In this document: positions 9,701-20,561 of the stretch, piece after piece | How the letters are laid out: each line of letters begins with the position of its first letter | How positions within the stretch are numbered: the first letter of the stretch is position 1 | NCBI GenBank assembly: GCA_009602725.1 | Contig: WELB01000244.1 | Coordinates: 41,496-92,994, forward strand | Length of the DNA stretch: 51,499 nt | From: Spirogloea muscicola | Lineage: Eukaryota; Streptophyta; Zygnematophyceae; Spirogloeales; Spirogloeaceae | Direction of reading: 5' to 3' | Made by a program: the position numbers and the translations under genes | Notes under the pieces: model-generated | Databases searched by the model: none | Told to the model about the DNA's origin: nothing | Seen by the model: the letters and a program-made list of their open reading frames with translations, nothing else

Positions 9701-11244
9701 AGGGTTGACCAATTCAAGCACCACGGGGTGTACTACCACGGCTGCCTCAGAGATCTTCTACGGATCACCAAGTGGAGAGGCCCTGAGGTTGATGAAGCCC
9801 TGCATAACACACCAGCTTAGCTTGGATTACTATTCGTAGCTGTCTACAGTTTTAACTGCTTCCACCAAGATGTTCTTGACGCTTTGCTGATGAATACAAG
9901 AGAAGGGCATGTTCTTAGAGTTTCCCTCCTCGAGAGTTTCCTTAAGAACTTGCGATCGCTATTAGGTCACACAATGACTCGTGTCATCTGTTCCTGAAGG
10001 TCCTATACTTTGGAGATCACCTTTACAGTGATCTGCGTGGCCCTGCAAGAGCAGGCTGGCGTACAGCAGCTATTATCCGCGAGCTTGAGGTAAACTCAGC
10101 TCGCTCTCGCCACTGGACAGCTCCTTGAGCATGCCGTATCAGGATGTGATTGTTGAGCTCGTGCCTAGCACATACACACGAACTATGTACAATAGTCCAA
10201 TCGCAGCAGTGTCTCCTGGCAATGATGGAAATCCTTTTGAGGATTGCTGGCAAGTTGCTTCCATGTTGCTTCTCTATCCGCCTCTTTCCATAAGACTGAG
10301 GTGAGGTGCTGTGCTCGATTGAGCTCACGATAGACAAATCCGACCTATTGCTGCAGCACGAGATAAGTACGCAGAACGAGACAGAGTACAGGTTTCAACA
10401 GGTAAGATTCATCCATGCGCATACGGTGTACAGGCACCAATGGTTGATGACATTGGTTGTTTGGTTGCGTTAGTTGCCTTAGTATCTCCCTCACTCTGTG
10501 TATACTGCTTCTACAGATGAAGTACCATATACTGCAGGAGATATTGGGTCGCTATCACGCTCTTGCTCCATCGGACGTCAAGGGCGACAAGGATCAGGTG
10601 TGCCGGATTTTCAGAGTCAAATTTATCTTGCTGACAGTAGAGACGCCAAAGATGTTGGACTTGCAGACTGCAAAATCAACTCGCTACTTTAGTCGATCTG
10701 TGAAGAGTCCACGACGCCAGAACAGCCGGCATCATTTTGTATATGTTGTTTCGGTCTGCAGAAGCTACTCTCGGGACTCCAGGCTGCAAGAGGCGACGCC
10801 CGCCTGGCCATGCGCAAGATGTTCAATCCGTATTTTGGTTCCACTTTCCTTACAGACAGTGCAAGAGAGTCTGCGTTCTCATACAACGTGCAGAGGTATA
10901 TGGCTGGTTCTCCTCTGCGGCGCTTTGCCATTCCAGACCTTCATGAATGACCAGGCTGCTCCTGTTTGGCACCTGCTTCGCTCCAAGGTTTGCAGACTTG
11001 TGACCTAGATTGACTGGGATCGACTGGCAGGTATGCGGATGTCTACACAAGTCGATTGGAGAACTTCATGAGACATTCCAGTGAGGCATGGTTGTACACG
11101 CCGTATGACGTCAAAGTCCTACCTCATCATATCAAGGTGCTTCCGCCTCATCGGTTTACCGAAGGCCCAAGTGAGAAAGATGCAGCAGCAGTCAAGGAAC
11201 CAGCTATTTGGCATTTCAACAGAGCTCATTCCAGTAATAAATGA
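6765..11244 (+). CDS. HAD-superfamily 5'-nucleotidase domain protein (NT5DC2/3-like)
   Basis: A hand-built model of 15 exons gives 666 codons in frame: 6765-7187, 7410-7503, 7688-7759, 7888-7952, 8192-8341, 8480-8581, 8733-8897, 9105-9215, 9387-9484, 9664-9787, 10000-10089, 10324-10401, 10517-10597, 10762-10895, 11031-11244. The HAD nucleophile motif is FGFDYDYTL (DxD). Later family landmarks are FPIRGLFYDKKRGYLLKLD, LFILTNSPYPFVDGGM, DKPNFYT, VYYHGCL and VLYFGDHLYSDL. The last carries the GD(D/H) metal-site region. The N-terminus is Arg/Ala/Ser-rich and suggests an organellar transit peptide (inference). The family is related to IMP/GMP cytosolic nucleotidases, but substrates of NT5DC members are unsettled. 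The end of exon 2 (donor GTTTGC) and the start of exon 12 are the weakest joints. Confidence 0.9.
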
Positions 11245-11709
11245 CACAGCAGATTCCAGAAAGTCTTCGCAGTCCTCCCAGCACCATGATGTGCCCTGTA
11301 GCAACCCTGCCCAATGCAGCCACATGAGCCTGACAAGATCTCTGTGGCAGTACAGATTGGGCCTAACAATGTCCTCAATGGACTCCTCCAAGGGCAAACG
11401 TTCAGCTCTACATCGACAGGACCAGCGCAAGGACCTGCATAGCTCCCACGCTGTCATGATAACTCCAGCAACAGCCAGTTCAGGTCCCCAGCAGCCTGCA
11501 AAAATGTCTAGGTCAACTAGGTCAACTTTTGCAGGCCAGTGTCTTTATCAGAGAGATCGTACATATTAGCAATTCATCAGTGGAAGGTGCATGAAGCACC
11601 ACAGCCTATGCTGCCTTGCAGTATGTCAACCTGAGTGCTGAACACTTCCAAATGTCACATTGACAAGATCAAGATGCAATACCTAGCTTCCACCAACCTT
11701 TGTTCATCT
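11245..11709. other. intergenic region between convergent genes
   Basis: This lies between the stop codons of NT5DC (+) and clathrin light chain (-) and probably holds both 3'UTRs. A short direct repeat, TAGGTCAACTAGGTCAACTT, is present near 11510-11530. No gene is seen. Confidence 0.6.
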
Positions 11710-12883
11710 TTACTTAGAAACTATCGAAACACCGGGAGCTGCTGCAGGAGCCTGCTCTTTTGCGGGTGCAGAGCCTGGAGGGGCTGTATGCTTCAATTTA
11801 AGTAGGACCTGCAGATGGACTCCCCATGAAGTCAGCAAAGTCAGCAGTGAAGCAGCACACAACCTAGCAGACAGACTTGACACCACAGCAGAAGCCCAAA
11901 GCATCACACAAATCTGCTCACCTGGCGCATGCGTGCAAGATCCGTCTGCTTGCCAGGCTTGAGATCGGTCGCAGTCTGCGAGGACCGTGTCGCGCCCGCC
12001 GATTTGCGCTTCTCGTCCTTCTTCGGGACGGATGCATCGAAGTTCACCATTGCCGTGACAGTCTCCCAGTAGTTGGCCCCGCTCTTGGGCGTGTTCAGCG
12101 CCTCCAGGTTGGCCAGGAACACCTTCTCCTTCTCCCTGCACCCACGTCAAGCGCTCTGTCAGAGGTGCATGGCAGTCGCGACGGCAGACTAGAGCGACTA
12201 GACTGACCGTGTAGCCCACATTCCAGCGGCGTGACCAGCGACGTCAGGCAGCCTGCTCACTGCCAGCGGCCATTCCAGCCGTTTCGCAAGGTTCACAGCC
12301 GACGCGCTTGCTGCGCCAACCCACCTGTTGTTAATCTGGTTCTGCTCCTTGCTCTTCTGCTGCCGCTCGTATGCCGTTCGCCGCATCTCCTCGGCAGACT
12401 CCAAAATCTGCAGCCCAGCGGGACAAGCAGCGGGATTGAGAGCCAGCAGCGCAGCGAGGCGGGGGCCTCTAAAGGCAGCGGCGAGCGGGGCTCAGGATGG
12501 CCGCCACGGACCCTGTCGTGCTCCATCCGGGACTGCCGCTCCTTCTCCTCCAGCTCCGCCGCCCGCTTGGCCCGCCACTCTCTGGCGCAGCGCCGCCGCA
12601 GCATGCCATCGCCGGCCCGACTGGTGAGGTCGATGGGCGCCATGTGCCCATGCCCTGTCTTGCCCGGCGAGCCTTTCGTGTGAAGCGCCGCCACCGCAGC
12701 GATGGGAATAACTCCACGCGGCTCAGATCAGGCACTCGAGACAGACCTGAGAAGGTGCGACTCCTCGGGCGCCATGGCCGCCGGCGGCGGGAGCTTCGCG
12801 CCGTTCTCGTACCCGTCCGCCTCGTCGTCGTGAGCGCTGCCGTGGCCGCCGAGGCCGTCGCCGCCGCCGCCGCCGCCGCCGCC
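11710..12883 (-). CDS. clathrin light chain (5' end in gap)
   Basis: The minus-strand exons are 12883-12747 (partial), 12581-12512, 12407-12325, 12135-11922 and 11808-11710, all in frame. The visible protein starts in a Gly run and continues KLPPPAAMAPEESHLL, REWRAKRAAELEEKERQ, then QNQINNREKEKVFLANLEAL, then GANYWETV, and near the end DLKPGKQTDLARMRQVLLKL. These are the plant clathrin light chain landmarks: the REWRR-like start of the heavy-chain-binding helix, the NxxNRE(K/R)EK..FLAN segment, NYW, and the LKPGKxTDLxRMRQ C-terminal block. It binds the clathrin heavy-chain hub and regulates coat assembly. The N-terminal acidic/Gly region runs into the N gap, so the start codon is missing. Confidence 0.93.
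12858..12883. repeat. (GCC)n run at gap edge, coding Gly in the clathrin light chain
   Basis: GCC repeats run directly into the assembly gap. On the minus strand they encode poly-Gly in exon 1 of the clathrin light chain. The triplet run probably caused the sequencing or assembly break. Confidence 0.85.
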
Positions 12884-13814
12884 NNNNNNNNNNNNNNNNN
12901 NNNNNNNNNNNNNNNNNNNNNNNNNNNNNNNNNNNNNNNNNNNNNNNNNNNNNNNNNNNNNNNNNNNNNNNNNNNNNNNNNNNNNNNNNNNNNNNNNNNN
13001 NNNNNNNNNNNNNNNNNNNNNNNNNNNNNNNNNNNNNNNNNNNNNNNNNNNNNNNNNNNNNNNNNNNNNNNNNNNNNNNNNNNNNNNNNNNNNNNNNNNN
13101 NNNNNNNNNNNNNNNNNNNNNNNNNNNNNNNNNNNNNNNNNNNNNNNNNNNNNNNNNNNNNNNNNNNNNNNNNNNNNNNNNNNNNNNNNNNNNNNNNNNN
13201 NNNNNNNNNNNNNNNNNNNNNNNNNNNNNNNNNNNNNNNNNNNNNNNNNNNNNNNNNNNNNNNNNNNNNNNNNNNNNNNNNNNNNNNNNNNNNNNNNNNN
13301 NNNNNNNNNNNNNNNNNNNNNNNNNNNNNNNNNNNNNNNNNNNNNNNNNNNNNNNNNNNNNNNNNNNNNNNNNNNNNNNNNNNNNNNNNNNNNNNNNNNN
13401 NNNNNNNNNNNNNNNNNNNNNNNNNNNNNNNNNNNNNNNNNNNNNNNNNNNNNNNNNNNNNNNNNNNNNNNNNNNNNNNNNNNNNNNNNNNNNNNNNNNN
13501 NNNNNNNNNNNNNNNNNNNNNNNNNNNNNNNNNNNNNNNNNNNNNNNNNNNNNNNNNNNNNNNNNNNNNNNNNNNNNNNNNNNNNNNNNNNNNNNNNNNN
13601 NNNNNNNNNNNNNNNNNNNNNNNNNNNNNNNNNNNNNNNNNNNNNNNNNNNNNNNNNNNNNNNNNNNNNNNNNNNNNNNNNNNNNNNNNNNNNNNNNNNN
13701 NNNNNNNNNNNNNNNNNNNNNNNNNNNNNNNNNNNNNNNNNNNNNNNNNNNNNNNNNNNNNNNNNNNNNNNNNNNNNNNNNNNNNNNNNNNNNNNNNNNN
13801 NNNNNNNNNNNNNN
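12884..13814. other. assembly gap (931 N)
   Basis: The run of Ns is bordered on the left by (GCC)n and on the right by the end of a retroelement 3'UTR. By comparison with 28240-28262, that end should continue into a GC-rich CGCCCCGCGCGCC box. The gap hides the clathrin light chain start. Confidence 0.98.
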
Positions 13815-14145
13815 CATGAATTGAAAGGGAGGCCAATTCAAGCCAATACATTGTTCAGGCAGAGTCGAGTGCAGACTAAACAATGCTACATAATACGGAG
13901 ACCTAATCTAAGGTACCTAAGATGACATTAGTACCCACGGGTGAGCACAAACAAATCTGACAAGCTAACTTGGGGAGCTGGAGCGCCGCCACGAAAGCCG
14001 GAGGCCTGACTTAGAGCACGCCCTGCACGTTGATGAAGAGCCAATGCTTGCGAGCGCTGCAAACTAAGCGAGAGCCGCATTCTATAATATGCAACTAAGG
14101 CCTGCGGAATGCTGGAGTGGCCCAAGCTGCCCCAAAGGAGAAAGC
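13815..14145 (-). mobile_element. retroelement 3' end with 'class D' 3'UTR
   Basis: The minus-strand frame from 14125 reads YYRMRLSLSLQRSQALALHQ, then RALSQASGF, and SDLFVLTRGY-stop near 13936. The stop is followed by a 3'UTR of about 120 bases (13935-13815) beginning TGTCATCTTAGGTACC and ending CCTTTCAATTCATG at the N gap. The same 3'UTR recurs in the opposite orientation at 28133-28252. Confidence 0.8.
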
Positions 14146-14420
14146 GCGGCCAGATTGACTGGTGGCTGGGAAAGAAGAGAGTGCTCGCCCATTGAGAATA
14201 AATAAGAATTGAGAATAGGAACTGGGAAAGGCCAGCCCAAAGGAATGGACAAGGTCTGAAGGAGCCGGAGTGCGTAAGGACTAGGACTAAGACATCAGCC
14301 AGGGAACGCTCAGTAACCTCTAGTTAGGAGATGCAAGTCTGAGTGGCTAGCCTGGGAAAGGCCAGCCCAAAGGAATGGACAAGGTCTGAAGGAGCCAGAG
14401 TGCTAAATTCGCACTGCCGT
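14146..14420 (-). mobile_element. two reverse-oriented retroelement 3'UTR tails
   Basis: Two copies of the class C tail (GGGAAAGGCCAGCCCAAAG, then GAATGGACAAGGTCTGAAGG) occur at about 14222-14275 and 14346-14402. A truncated ORF end lies between them (CTCAGTAACCTCTAG on the plus strand, which is the complement of the RGY-stop region). The left part also carries CAGATTGACTGGTGGCTGGG. Confidence 0.7.
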
Positions 14421-14439
14421 CACCCGGCTACTGGGACTG

Positions 14440-14642
14440 CCGCCTTCATGTCTTCAGGGTGTGCGTCAGTGAGTATGCGGCGAGCGAGGGGCCGAGTCTG
14501 GGGAGCTGGCCGCTCATGTTCTGCGCTGCGCCCACGGCGGCGAGCGGACAGCGGCCAACGACCGCCTCCGCGATGTGATGCATGGCATCCTGGTGGAGGC
14601 TGGCTTCTCGGTGGCAGCGGAGCACTCCGGCGTCATGCCGCT
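14440..14642 (+). mobile_element. retroelement fragment spanning the Cys/His-to-endonuclease junction
   Basis: The forward frame reads HVLRCAHGGERTAANDRLRD, then VMHGILVEAGFSVAAEHSG. This matches in pattern the HMLRCARGSERTGSHNLLRD stretch at the window's right end (near 51440-51499), and extends the element beyond the window edge. It links the reverse transcriptase ORF to the C-terminal domain fragments found elsewhere. Confidence 0.65.
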
Positions 14643-14955
14643 CCAAGAAAGAAGAAAGTGCTCGCCCATTGAGGATCGGAGCTGGAAAAGCCAGCCCAAA
14701 AAAGAATGAACAGAGTACGAGAAGGGGGCCAGGGGAAGCGCTAAGGCAAACAAGCACACAAAGAAACAAAGCAGCTACGAATCACTCAGTAACCCCTGCT
14801 AAGAAGCCGCAGATCAGAGATGCTAGGCTCCTGGAAGTGGGTCCCCTGGCCAGAGCCAGAGGCAGCAGCGAGGGCTCTGCCGGCACGAAGGTGCAGAGCG
14901 TGGGCCATAGACCACTGCAGCAAGACGGCCAGGCCCATACGATACAGGAAACAAA
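14643..14955 (-). mobile_element. reverse-oriented retroelement 3' end, class A tail
   Basis: On the minus strand, MGLAVLLQWSMAHALHLRAG, then RALAAASGSGQGTHF and SISDLRLLSRGY-stop (14950 down to about 14786), are followed by a class A tail. The tail contains CCTGGCCCCCTTCTCG, a hairpin of the GGGCTGG..CCAGC type, and the ATGGGCGAGCAC box at its end. Confidence 0.75.
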
Positions 14956-15605
14956 GGGCCGACGGTCTCCACGCCCGTCGCGTAGACCTGGTGGCCACCC
15001 CACAGGCCGGCGGGCCACGTCTTCTCCTGGACGTGGTGACCACCGACGCTTACGACCGCTCAGACCCAGCCCAATGTGCCATCAAAGCTGGGTATGCAGT
15101 CGCCTGCGCCGCTCGGGCTAAAGAGCTCAAGTACGCCGACCATCTGCGTGAAGACGAGTTCTTCCCGTCGGCAATTGACACCCATGGGGCGCTGGGCGCT
15201 CGGTGGCTCAAGCTGCTCACCCAGCTCGCCCGCCACACCATCGCCCGTCGCTTCCATGGGGGAGCCGTTAGACTTTCCTGCAGCCGGGTCGCTAGCGCAA
15301 GTGTTCCGTATGCGCCTGGCCGTCTCGCTGCAGAGGTCTATGGCCTACGCGCTGCACCTTCGTGCCGGCAGAGCCCTCGCTGCTGCCTCTGGCTCTGGCC
15401 AGGGGGCCCACTTCCAGGAGCCTAGCATCTCTGATCTGCGGCTGCTTAGCAGAGGTTACTGAGTTTATTCGTAGCTGCTTTGTTTCTTTGTGTGCTTGTT
15501 TTTTCTTAGCCCTTCCCCTGGCCCCCTTCTCGTACTTTGTTCATTCTTTTCTGGGCTGGCTTTTCCAGCCCTTATCCTCAATGGGCGAGCACTTCTCTTA
15601 AATAC
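14955..15605 (+). mobile_element. near-complete retroelement C-terminal domain plus class A 3'UTR
   Basis: The forward frame gives LLLDVVTTDAYDRSD, IKAGYAVACAARAKELKYAD, FFPSAIDTHGALGARWLKLL, then AGSLAQVFRMRLAVSLQRSM and SISDLRLLSRGY-stop (15460-15462). One frameshift, near 15255 where a G run is expanded, separates the two halves. The 3'UTR has the hairpin at 15553-15571 and ends CCTCAATGGGCGAGCAC. This is one of the best copies for defining the domain. Confidence 0.8.
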
Positions 15606-15649
15606 CAAGACAACAGCAAGGGGAGTCTCAGTAACCTCTAGTCAGGGGA

Positions 15650-16120
15650 CTCTCAGTAACCTCTAATCAGAAGATGCAAGTCGTAGTAGCTAGCAGGCGG
15701 ATAGACGTCGCCCTGACGGAAGCTGGAGGCCGCAGCCAAAGGCGGCCTGCGCGCAAGTGAATTGCGAAGGCAAGGGACCGCTGCAAAGAGATGGCCAAGC
15801 GCATCTGGAAGACTTGAGCGAGGGACCCTGCGATGTTGAAGCCAGGCTGCTCGCTCTGCTGCCCGTAGCGGCGGGCCACTGCTCGCCGTGCAAGGTGGTG
15901 AAGCAGGTCGAGCCACTTTGTGCCAAAGGCTGCGTGTACGTCGACGGTTTTGTCATTCTGAAGAAAGCCTGTCAACGAGTAAGCTCATCCAAGGGGGGCG
16001 AGGCCTGTGAAAAGCCAGCCCGAAAAGGATGGACAATGTTCTAAGGAGGCGATGGGCTGTGAAAGACAAGGCAAGCCCAAAAGGAGCCGGGCAACTTCAA
16101 GGGGTTAGAGGAGAAACGGC
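15650..16120 (-). mobile_element. reverse-oriented retroelement C-terminal fragment and tails
   Basis: The minus frame 15975-15667 reads AAFGTKWLDLLHHLARRAVA, then FNIAGSLAQVFQMRLAISL. A frameshift precedes YYDLHLLIRGY-stop at about 15655. Further upstream pieces with AAAAGCCAGCCCGAAAAG (about 16008-16026) belong to another tail inserted alongside. Confidence 0.7.
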
Positions 16121-16650
16121 AGGAAGGCAGGTCGGTTGTGGCTGTGATGCTCATTGGACGAGGTTTATGATTAACGCTGGTCTGCAAGGACCGATCACTC
16201 AGCAAAGCACGCAGTGGCAGCCACAGATAGCTGCTCAATTACCTGCAGCTCCAGATAGCTGCTCATAGATCTGCAGTCAATTGCCCATCTGCTTCTGCTT
16301 TCGGAGCTGCTGCTGCTGAGTTGAGAAGGTTCCTCGGTGGGCATGAAGTACAACAGCGCTTCCAAATTGACTGGTGGCTGTAAGAGGCCAGCCCAAAGGA
16401 ATGGACAAAGTTCGAAGGAGCCCGATGGCGCAAAAAGCCGGGTACTAAGTGCTAGCCCAGTAAGAATGAACAAGGTCCAAAGGGCCGAAGGTGCCAAAGC
16501 CACACAGCTATATAAGAGACTACAGCAAAGAGGAGCTTAGTGACCCCGAGTCACCAGCCGCAAGTCGGAGTGACTTGAAGCTGGAAAAAAGGCACTCCGA
16601 CAAGACCCGTGCTACGGAACGTCACAAGTAGATTATTGTTGTGATAACTT
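16121..16650. mobile_element. retroelement tails and repeat-derived spacer
   Basis: A direct repeat (AGATAGCTGCTCA) occurs at about 16223 and 16255. Reverse-oriented tails follow: GTAAGAGGCCAGCCCAAAGG near 16378 and GTGCTAGCCCAGTAAGAATG near 16449. A partial ORF-end signature (AGCTTAGTGACCCCGAGTCA) lies near 16533. No host gene is seen. Confidence 0.55.
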
Positions 16651-16766
16651 AAGCTGGTAGTGCTAGAAGCACCTCGGTGAATACAGGTGCACCCAGGATA
16701 GGCTGAAGCTCTGAAAGCATTGTTGAGTGTAAACAGTACGTGGATAACAAAATTAGCATATTCAGG

Positions 16767-17381
16767 TCACCAGGCCGGTACCAGGCTTGTGCAGGTGGCC
16801 GGCTGATGGCAGACAATCTCTTTAAGCATTGGCAGACTTGAAGGGCGAGCTGTATGTGCAAGGCGAGTCTTGCCATCTTCATCTTGCGTGGTAAGCAGGT
16901 GCTCGGCCAGCCAGGAGAGAAGGGCCAAAACCGGAGGGGAGTCTTGCAGCAAAAGCTGCAGCAACTTTTGCCATAGCTTCTCCAAGCACTCGGCATCTTT
17001 AGGAGCATAAGGTAGCCATCTAGCTGAAGCAGGCTGGTCCAGAGGCAATGCAAACCGTGATATTGAACGGTCTTTCCACTGTTGGAAAGTCAAGCTATCC
17101 TTTGCAAGGCCACTTTCACTTGCCAAGAGCCACATCCTGCTGCAGGAGTCTTGCTGGTTGAAAAGTCTGGGGGTTGTAGCAGCAGTGCAGCCTTTGATGT
17201 CTGTCCTAGTCCTGGATGGAGTGCCATTGAAGCTTAAAGGCTGCAGAGGTGGCAGAGCAGCCTTGAAGTGTCTGTAGAGGCCCTGAATGCGGAGCTTCTG
17301 AAAGGGATCCTGCAAAAGCATGGATTCCAATCTCAACCTCACTACACTATCATCCATAAGCAAGCTTGTCCGGTTGATCAA
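16767..17381 (-). CDS. unassigned ORF, possible 3' exon of the glycosyltransferase gene or a separate gene
   Basis: The minus strand is open for about 204 residues, ending at 16767. The protein is Leu-rich with motifs such as RLRLESMLLQDPFQKLRIQG and PVLALLSWLAEHLL, and shows no recognised catalytic motif. Codon composition is even, the frame is clean, and the GC content matches neighbouring exons, so coding is plausible. It lies downstream of the GT49 domain exons on the same strand and could be a C-terminal extension, a distinct gene, or an exon with unseen partners. No function is assigned. Confidence 0.45.
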   Translation of the reverse strand: MINRTSLLMDDSVVRLRLESMLLQDPFQKLRIQGLYRHFKAALPPLQPLSFNGTPSRTRTDIKGCTAATTPRLFNQQDSCSRMWLLASESGLAKDSLTFQQWKDRSISRFALPLDQPASARWLPYAPKDAECLEKLWQKLLQLLLQDSPPVLALLSWLAEHLLTTQDEDGKTRLAHTARPSSLPMLKEIVCHQPATCTSLVPAW

Positions 17382-17601
17382 GTCTGCATCTTCTCAGTGC
17401 TTTTGCTGATGTGGAGAGCTCCACTTCAAGCACAGACTTGACGGCAGTGGCGCATATTCAAACCCAACAACAGAAGGGAGGCCCAAGGCTGCACATATGA
17501 TGTTGCCCAGCAGCGCATTCCTACTTGATGTGCAAACTTCGGGGACATCAAAGTAAGTGTACAAAGGATTCCCCACTTGAGCTACGCAAGAAGACCCGTA
17601 C

Positions 17602-19377
17602 CTTGCTCTGACCAAAGGTCCGGTCCCAGGCGCTTGACTTTGCATGCGGGGCGGCAACGAAAAAGTGCTCACGCAAAACCACAAATTGCATTCCTTTCAC
17701 AGCGCACTCATACAAGTGCGCAATCTTGTTCATACCATAGCCCCTGATGTACACAAGTACAACAACCAATCAGAAGCGTTCATGATGGCCCAACTGTATC
17801 CCAGTCTGATTGTGAAAGCTGTGCAGGATTGAGCACTAAGAGACTGGGATGCTTCAGCCACTGGTGAAATGAGGCCTGCAGCAGATTTAAACTGACCTGA
17901 AGCGTGGATCATATAGTGGAACAGCCTTCCGTGAGCATAGTACATACGGCTCAAAGTACTCTCTGCAGCAGTTAAGCACAGTGCAACACATTTTGTCAAT
18001 TTGCAAAGCGTAATTGTGCACATACTCCATTGCTCCTCGTCAGTCTACATATGGGTGACTCTGTCGACTGCAAGCGCAGACCTGTATTGTACCATGTAAG
18101 GTACACTTGTGGACTGGTCCAGAAACTTCTCAAAGTTGGTCGGTTGATGGCCTCTTGGAAAGTGCTGGCAGTGAAAGCCGACGACCTGCCTTTCCTCCCA
18201 AGCAGTCCGTAGCTGGTCCATGTTACGAGGCCTCCCACTGATCTTCTTAGCAACAGTTTCCCCTTCCTCAGTGACGTCACCCCGCATCTCAAATGCAGGA
18301 ATGACAAAGAGTTGCTTCTCCTGCGTGGCTGCTCTGAGTAGCGATTCATAGTTATCTTTCTGCGTCAGCTGCTGGTGCAACCTGCAGAAGATTCGCAATG
18401 CAACAGTTTTGGCAGCCTTCAATGACTTATGCTGCATACTCCTTCCAGCACAGTACATAAGAGACGTGCTGCTGCATGTCAACTCTCGCAGCAGACAAGA
18501 AGATGGTTTTAAGGTCAATGAACAGAGACCGAACTCGGAGAATATCGAGTTGCAGTTACCCGTCACTAGGTACAAAGTCTGCGTCGAGGAGGATGACGAG
18601 CTCAGTAGAGATGCTACTCAGTGCAAGATTCCTCAGTGCGTTGACCTGTGCAAAGGACATGATGTGTGATATTGACTACTGAGCACCTCACATCTAACCA
18701 GACAGCCAGCAAGACGAATGCTCGTCTGTAATGGCACAAAAACGACTTCACAAACTGCAGCATCACCTGCCTCAGTCCGATTCCCAGATAGGAAAGTACT
18801 ACAAATTTGACAGGCTATGAGAAGGAAGAGCTTTGCTTACAGGATAAAGTGCTGCTCCAGCCTGATCCACCTCCATGGCAAGCAAGATGTCCAGCCGACA
18901 GCGTTCTCTGCGTTCTATACGCAAGTGAAGAGCTGATACGAGATGTATAGCTTCTGGCAGATGCACTTCAGAGGGAACATATAGTGCCACACAAAGCACA
19001 CCACCCCAGGCCTCTGCCATAGCTTCAAGTGCCAACAATCTGTCTAGAGAAGCCTGCCAATCCATATAAAGTAGGGGAAGAAAGCAGAGGTTCACTGTCA
19101 GCTCATGACGCCAGAAAGTGCAGCAAAGTAACTTTTGGCGCCATCAAGCACCCAAGCGACACATGCTCACCATATCAAACTGATGTTCCTGTGGCACACC
19201 CACCTGTGTGGCTATAGACACGTCATGTTCATGGCGAGGTAAACGGCTCTTGAAGTTTGGTACGCCGTCCAGGCTCGTGAGCACTCTAAGCACAGCGCGT
19301 TCGTGGTTGTATATGTGTTGCATGTACGCAACCTGTTCACAAAGCCCAACATCTACTTCACAGTGACATCTGGTCAA
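17602..19377 (-). CDS. LARGE-type glycosyltransferase (GT49 domain)
   Basis: Several minus-strand exons assemble a GT49 domain in order. HDVSIATQ joins ASLDRLLALEAMAEAWGG and VLCVALYVPSE (about 19200-19065). Then NALRNLALSSISTELVILLD with ADFVPSDG (about 18645-18555), carrying the DxD-type DAD metal motif. Next comes KQLFVIPAFEMRGD with FLDQSTSVPY (about 18380-18090). Then YFEPYVLCSRKAVPLYDPRF (about 17940-17895), and GYGMNKIAHLYECAVKGMQF with FVVLREHFFVAAPH, ending before a GTACGG donor at 17601. Family members are Golgi glycosyltransferases, such as the glucuronyl/xylosyltransferase LARGE. In green algae the acceptor is unknown. The C-terminus past 17602 and the N-terminus are unresolved. 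Confidence 0.87.
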
Positions 19378-19429
19378 TGCAAGTCTATTACATGTCTCTA
19401 CGGCTGAAATCCACCATATTCTTTATTAG

Positions 19430-20358
19430 TCATTCATGACATGTGATGCTCTTCTTCAGCCCAGGCCAGTGCTGTGATGGAAGCTGTACCACAGATCGAC
19501 GCCACAGCCAAGCCGCGAAGAGAGCAACTGCTGCAATCAGATCTCCTGAAAGTGCATGAGCATCTGCTATATTGCTCTTTACAGTGTTGGCTATTCTGGG
19601 CAAACCCTTCCTTGTGGACCTGCCATTGGTCACAAAATCACTCAACAGTGAGAGAGCTCCAAAGGGTCCAGGACTTGGTATTAACATCATAAGCAAGTCA
19701 CGAGCCATGGGAAGTTGCAGAAAATGCAGGAAAGGCCAATGCAATATCATAGAGAGCTGGACAATGGAAGCCCAAGGAAGACACCTCTTGGGAGGAGATA
19801 TGTCCATCTGAAGTCTTTGGGCGAACCGACGGAGTACTTGACTTTTCCGAAAGCTGACTAGCGCAGATCGAGCCCACTTGGCATCCACAATGCTAGCTAT
19901 TCGGATGAAGCATAGTAGGAGGAAGCAGACCATCGTCATACATAACCAAGTGAAGCCCCTGTCGAAGTTGCAGACAATTATCAGCAGAGCTACCATCAGG
20001 GTCACGCCTTTCGCTGCTGTGCTTTCGGACTGTGCTTTCAGAATGCAATTAGTGCATGGCCAGCTTATGAAGCCCGTGCTTAATGAGGTCAAAGTGCGCT
20101 ACGAGATCAAATGACCAGAACAACATAAAGAGGCTCACAAAGATCATCTTGTCTTGACATGGATTACCCTGTCCTTGCAAGCTTACAGAACGATGAAGAT
20201 ACCTCAAGGTAAGCAGGATGTATTTGAGCCTCGACCTCCCTGATTGATGAGCTTGCCGTCTGATCACTCTGCAATGCCTGACCCACCACCATCGTGCCGA
20301 TCGCCATCTTCTCTGAACGCGCTTTCTTGCCTGCTCCGAAACTTTGCCCCAGTTCCAT
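19430..20358 (-). CDS. multi-pass membrane protein segment, possibly the N-terminus of the GT49 gene
   Basis: The minus strand is open from about 20092 to 19430. It is strongly hydrophobic, with TLMVALLIIVCNF, WLCMTMVCFLLLCFI, SMILHWPFLHFL and LIAAVALFAAWLW as likely membrane spans. A candidate first exon begins at 20358 (MELGQSFGAGKKARSEKMAI) and could splice toward MIFVSLFMLFWSFDLVAHF near 20125. No known family is recognised. Being directly upstream and co-oriented with GT49, it may be its membrane-anchoring N-terminal part or a separate gene. The splice joints are not established. Confidence 0.45.
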
Positions 20359-20561
20359 CCACCACTTCCCGGTCCCCCGTCCGGCAGGTCCCTGTCATGA
20401 GCAAGGCTGAGCGCCTAAGAGCGCCTCATAGGCAGCCATGGCATGCCAGCCCTTAAGCTGGCTACCTTAATGCTACCTTAAATTCGGCTTTGGGAAAAAC
20501 GATCAGATCTGTTTGATTCTTGGGCATTCGCCTTTACAGCGTAGAGTATGTCAGGAAGACT

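Noticed and set aside
12469-13883. Very long open frames across 12.5-13.9 kb on both strands
   Set aside because: They run through the 931-base N gap, so most codons are unknown. Only the clathrin light chain exons to the left of the gap are supported.
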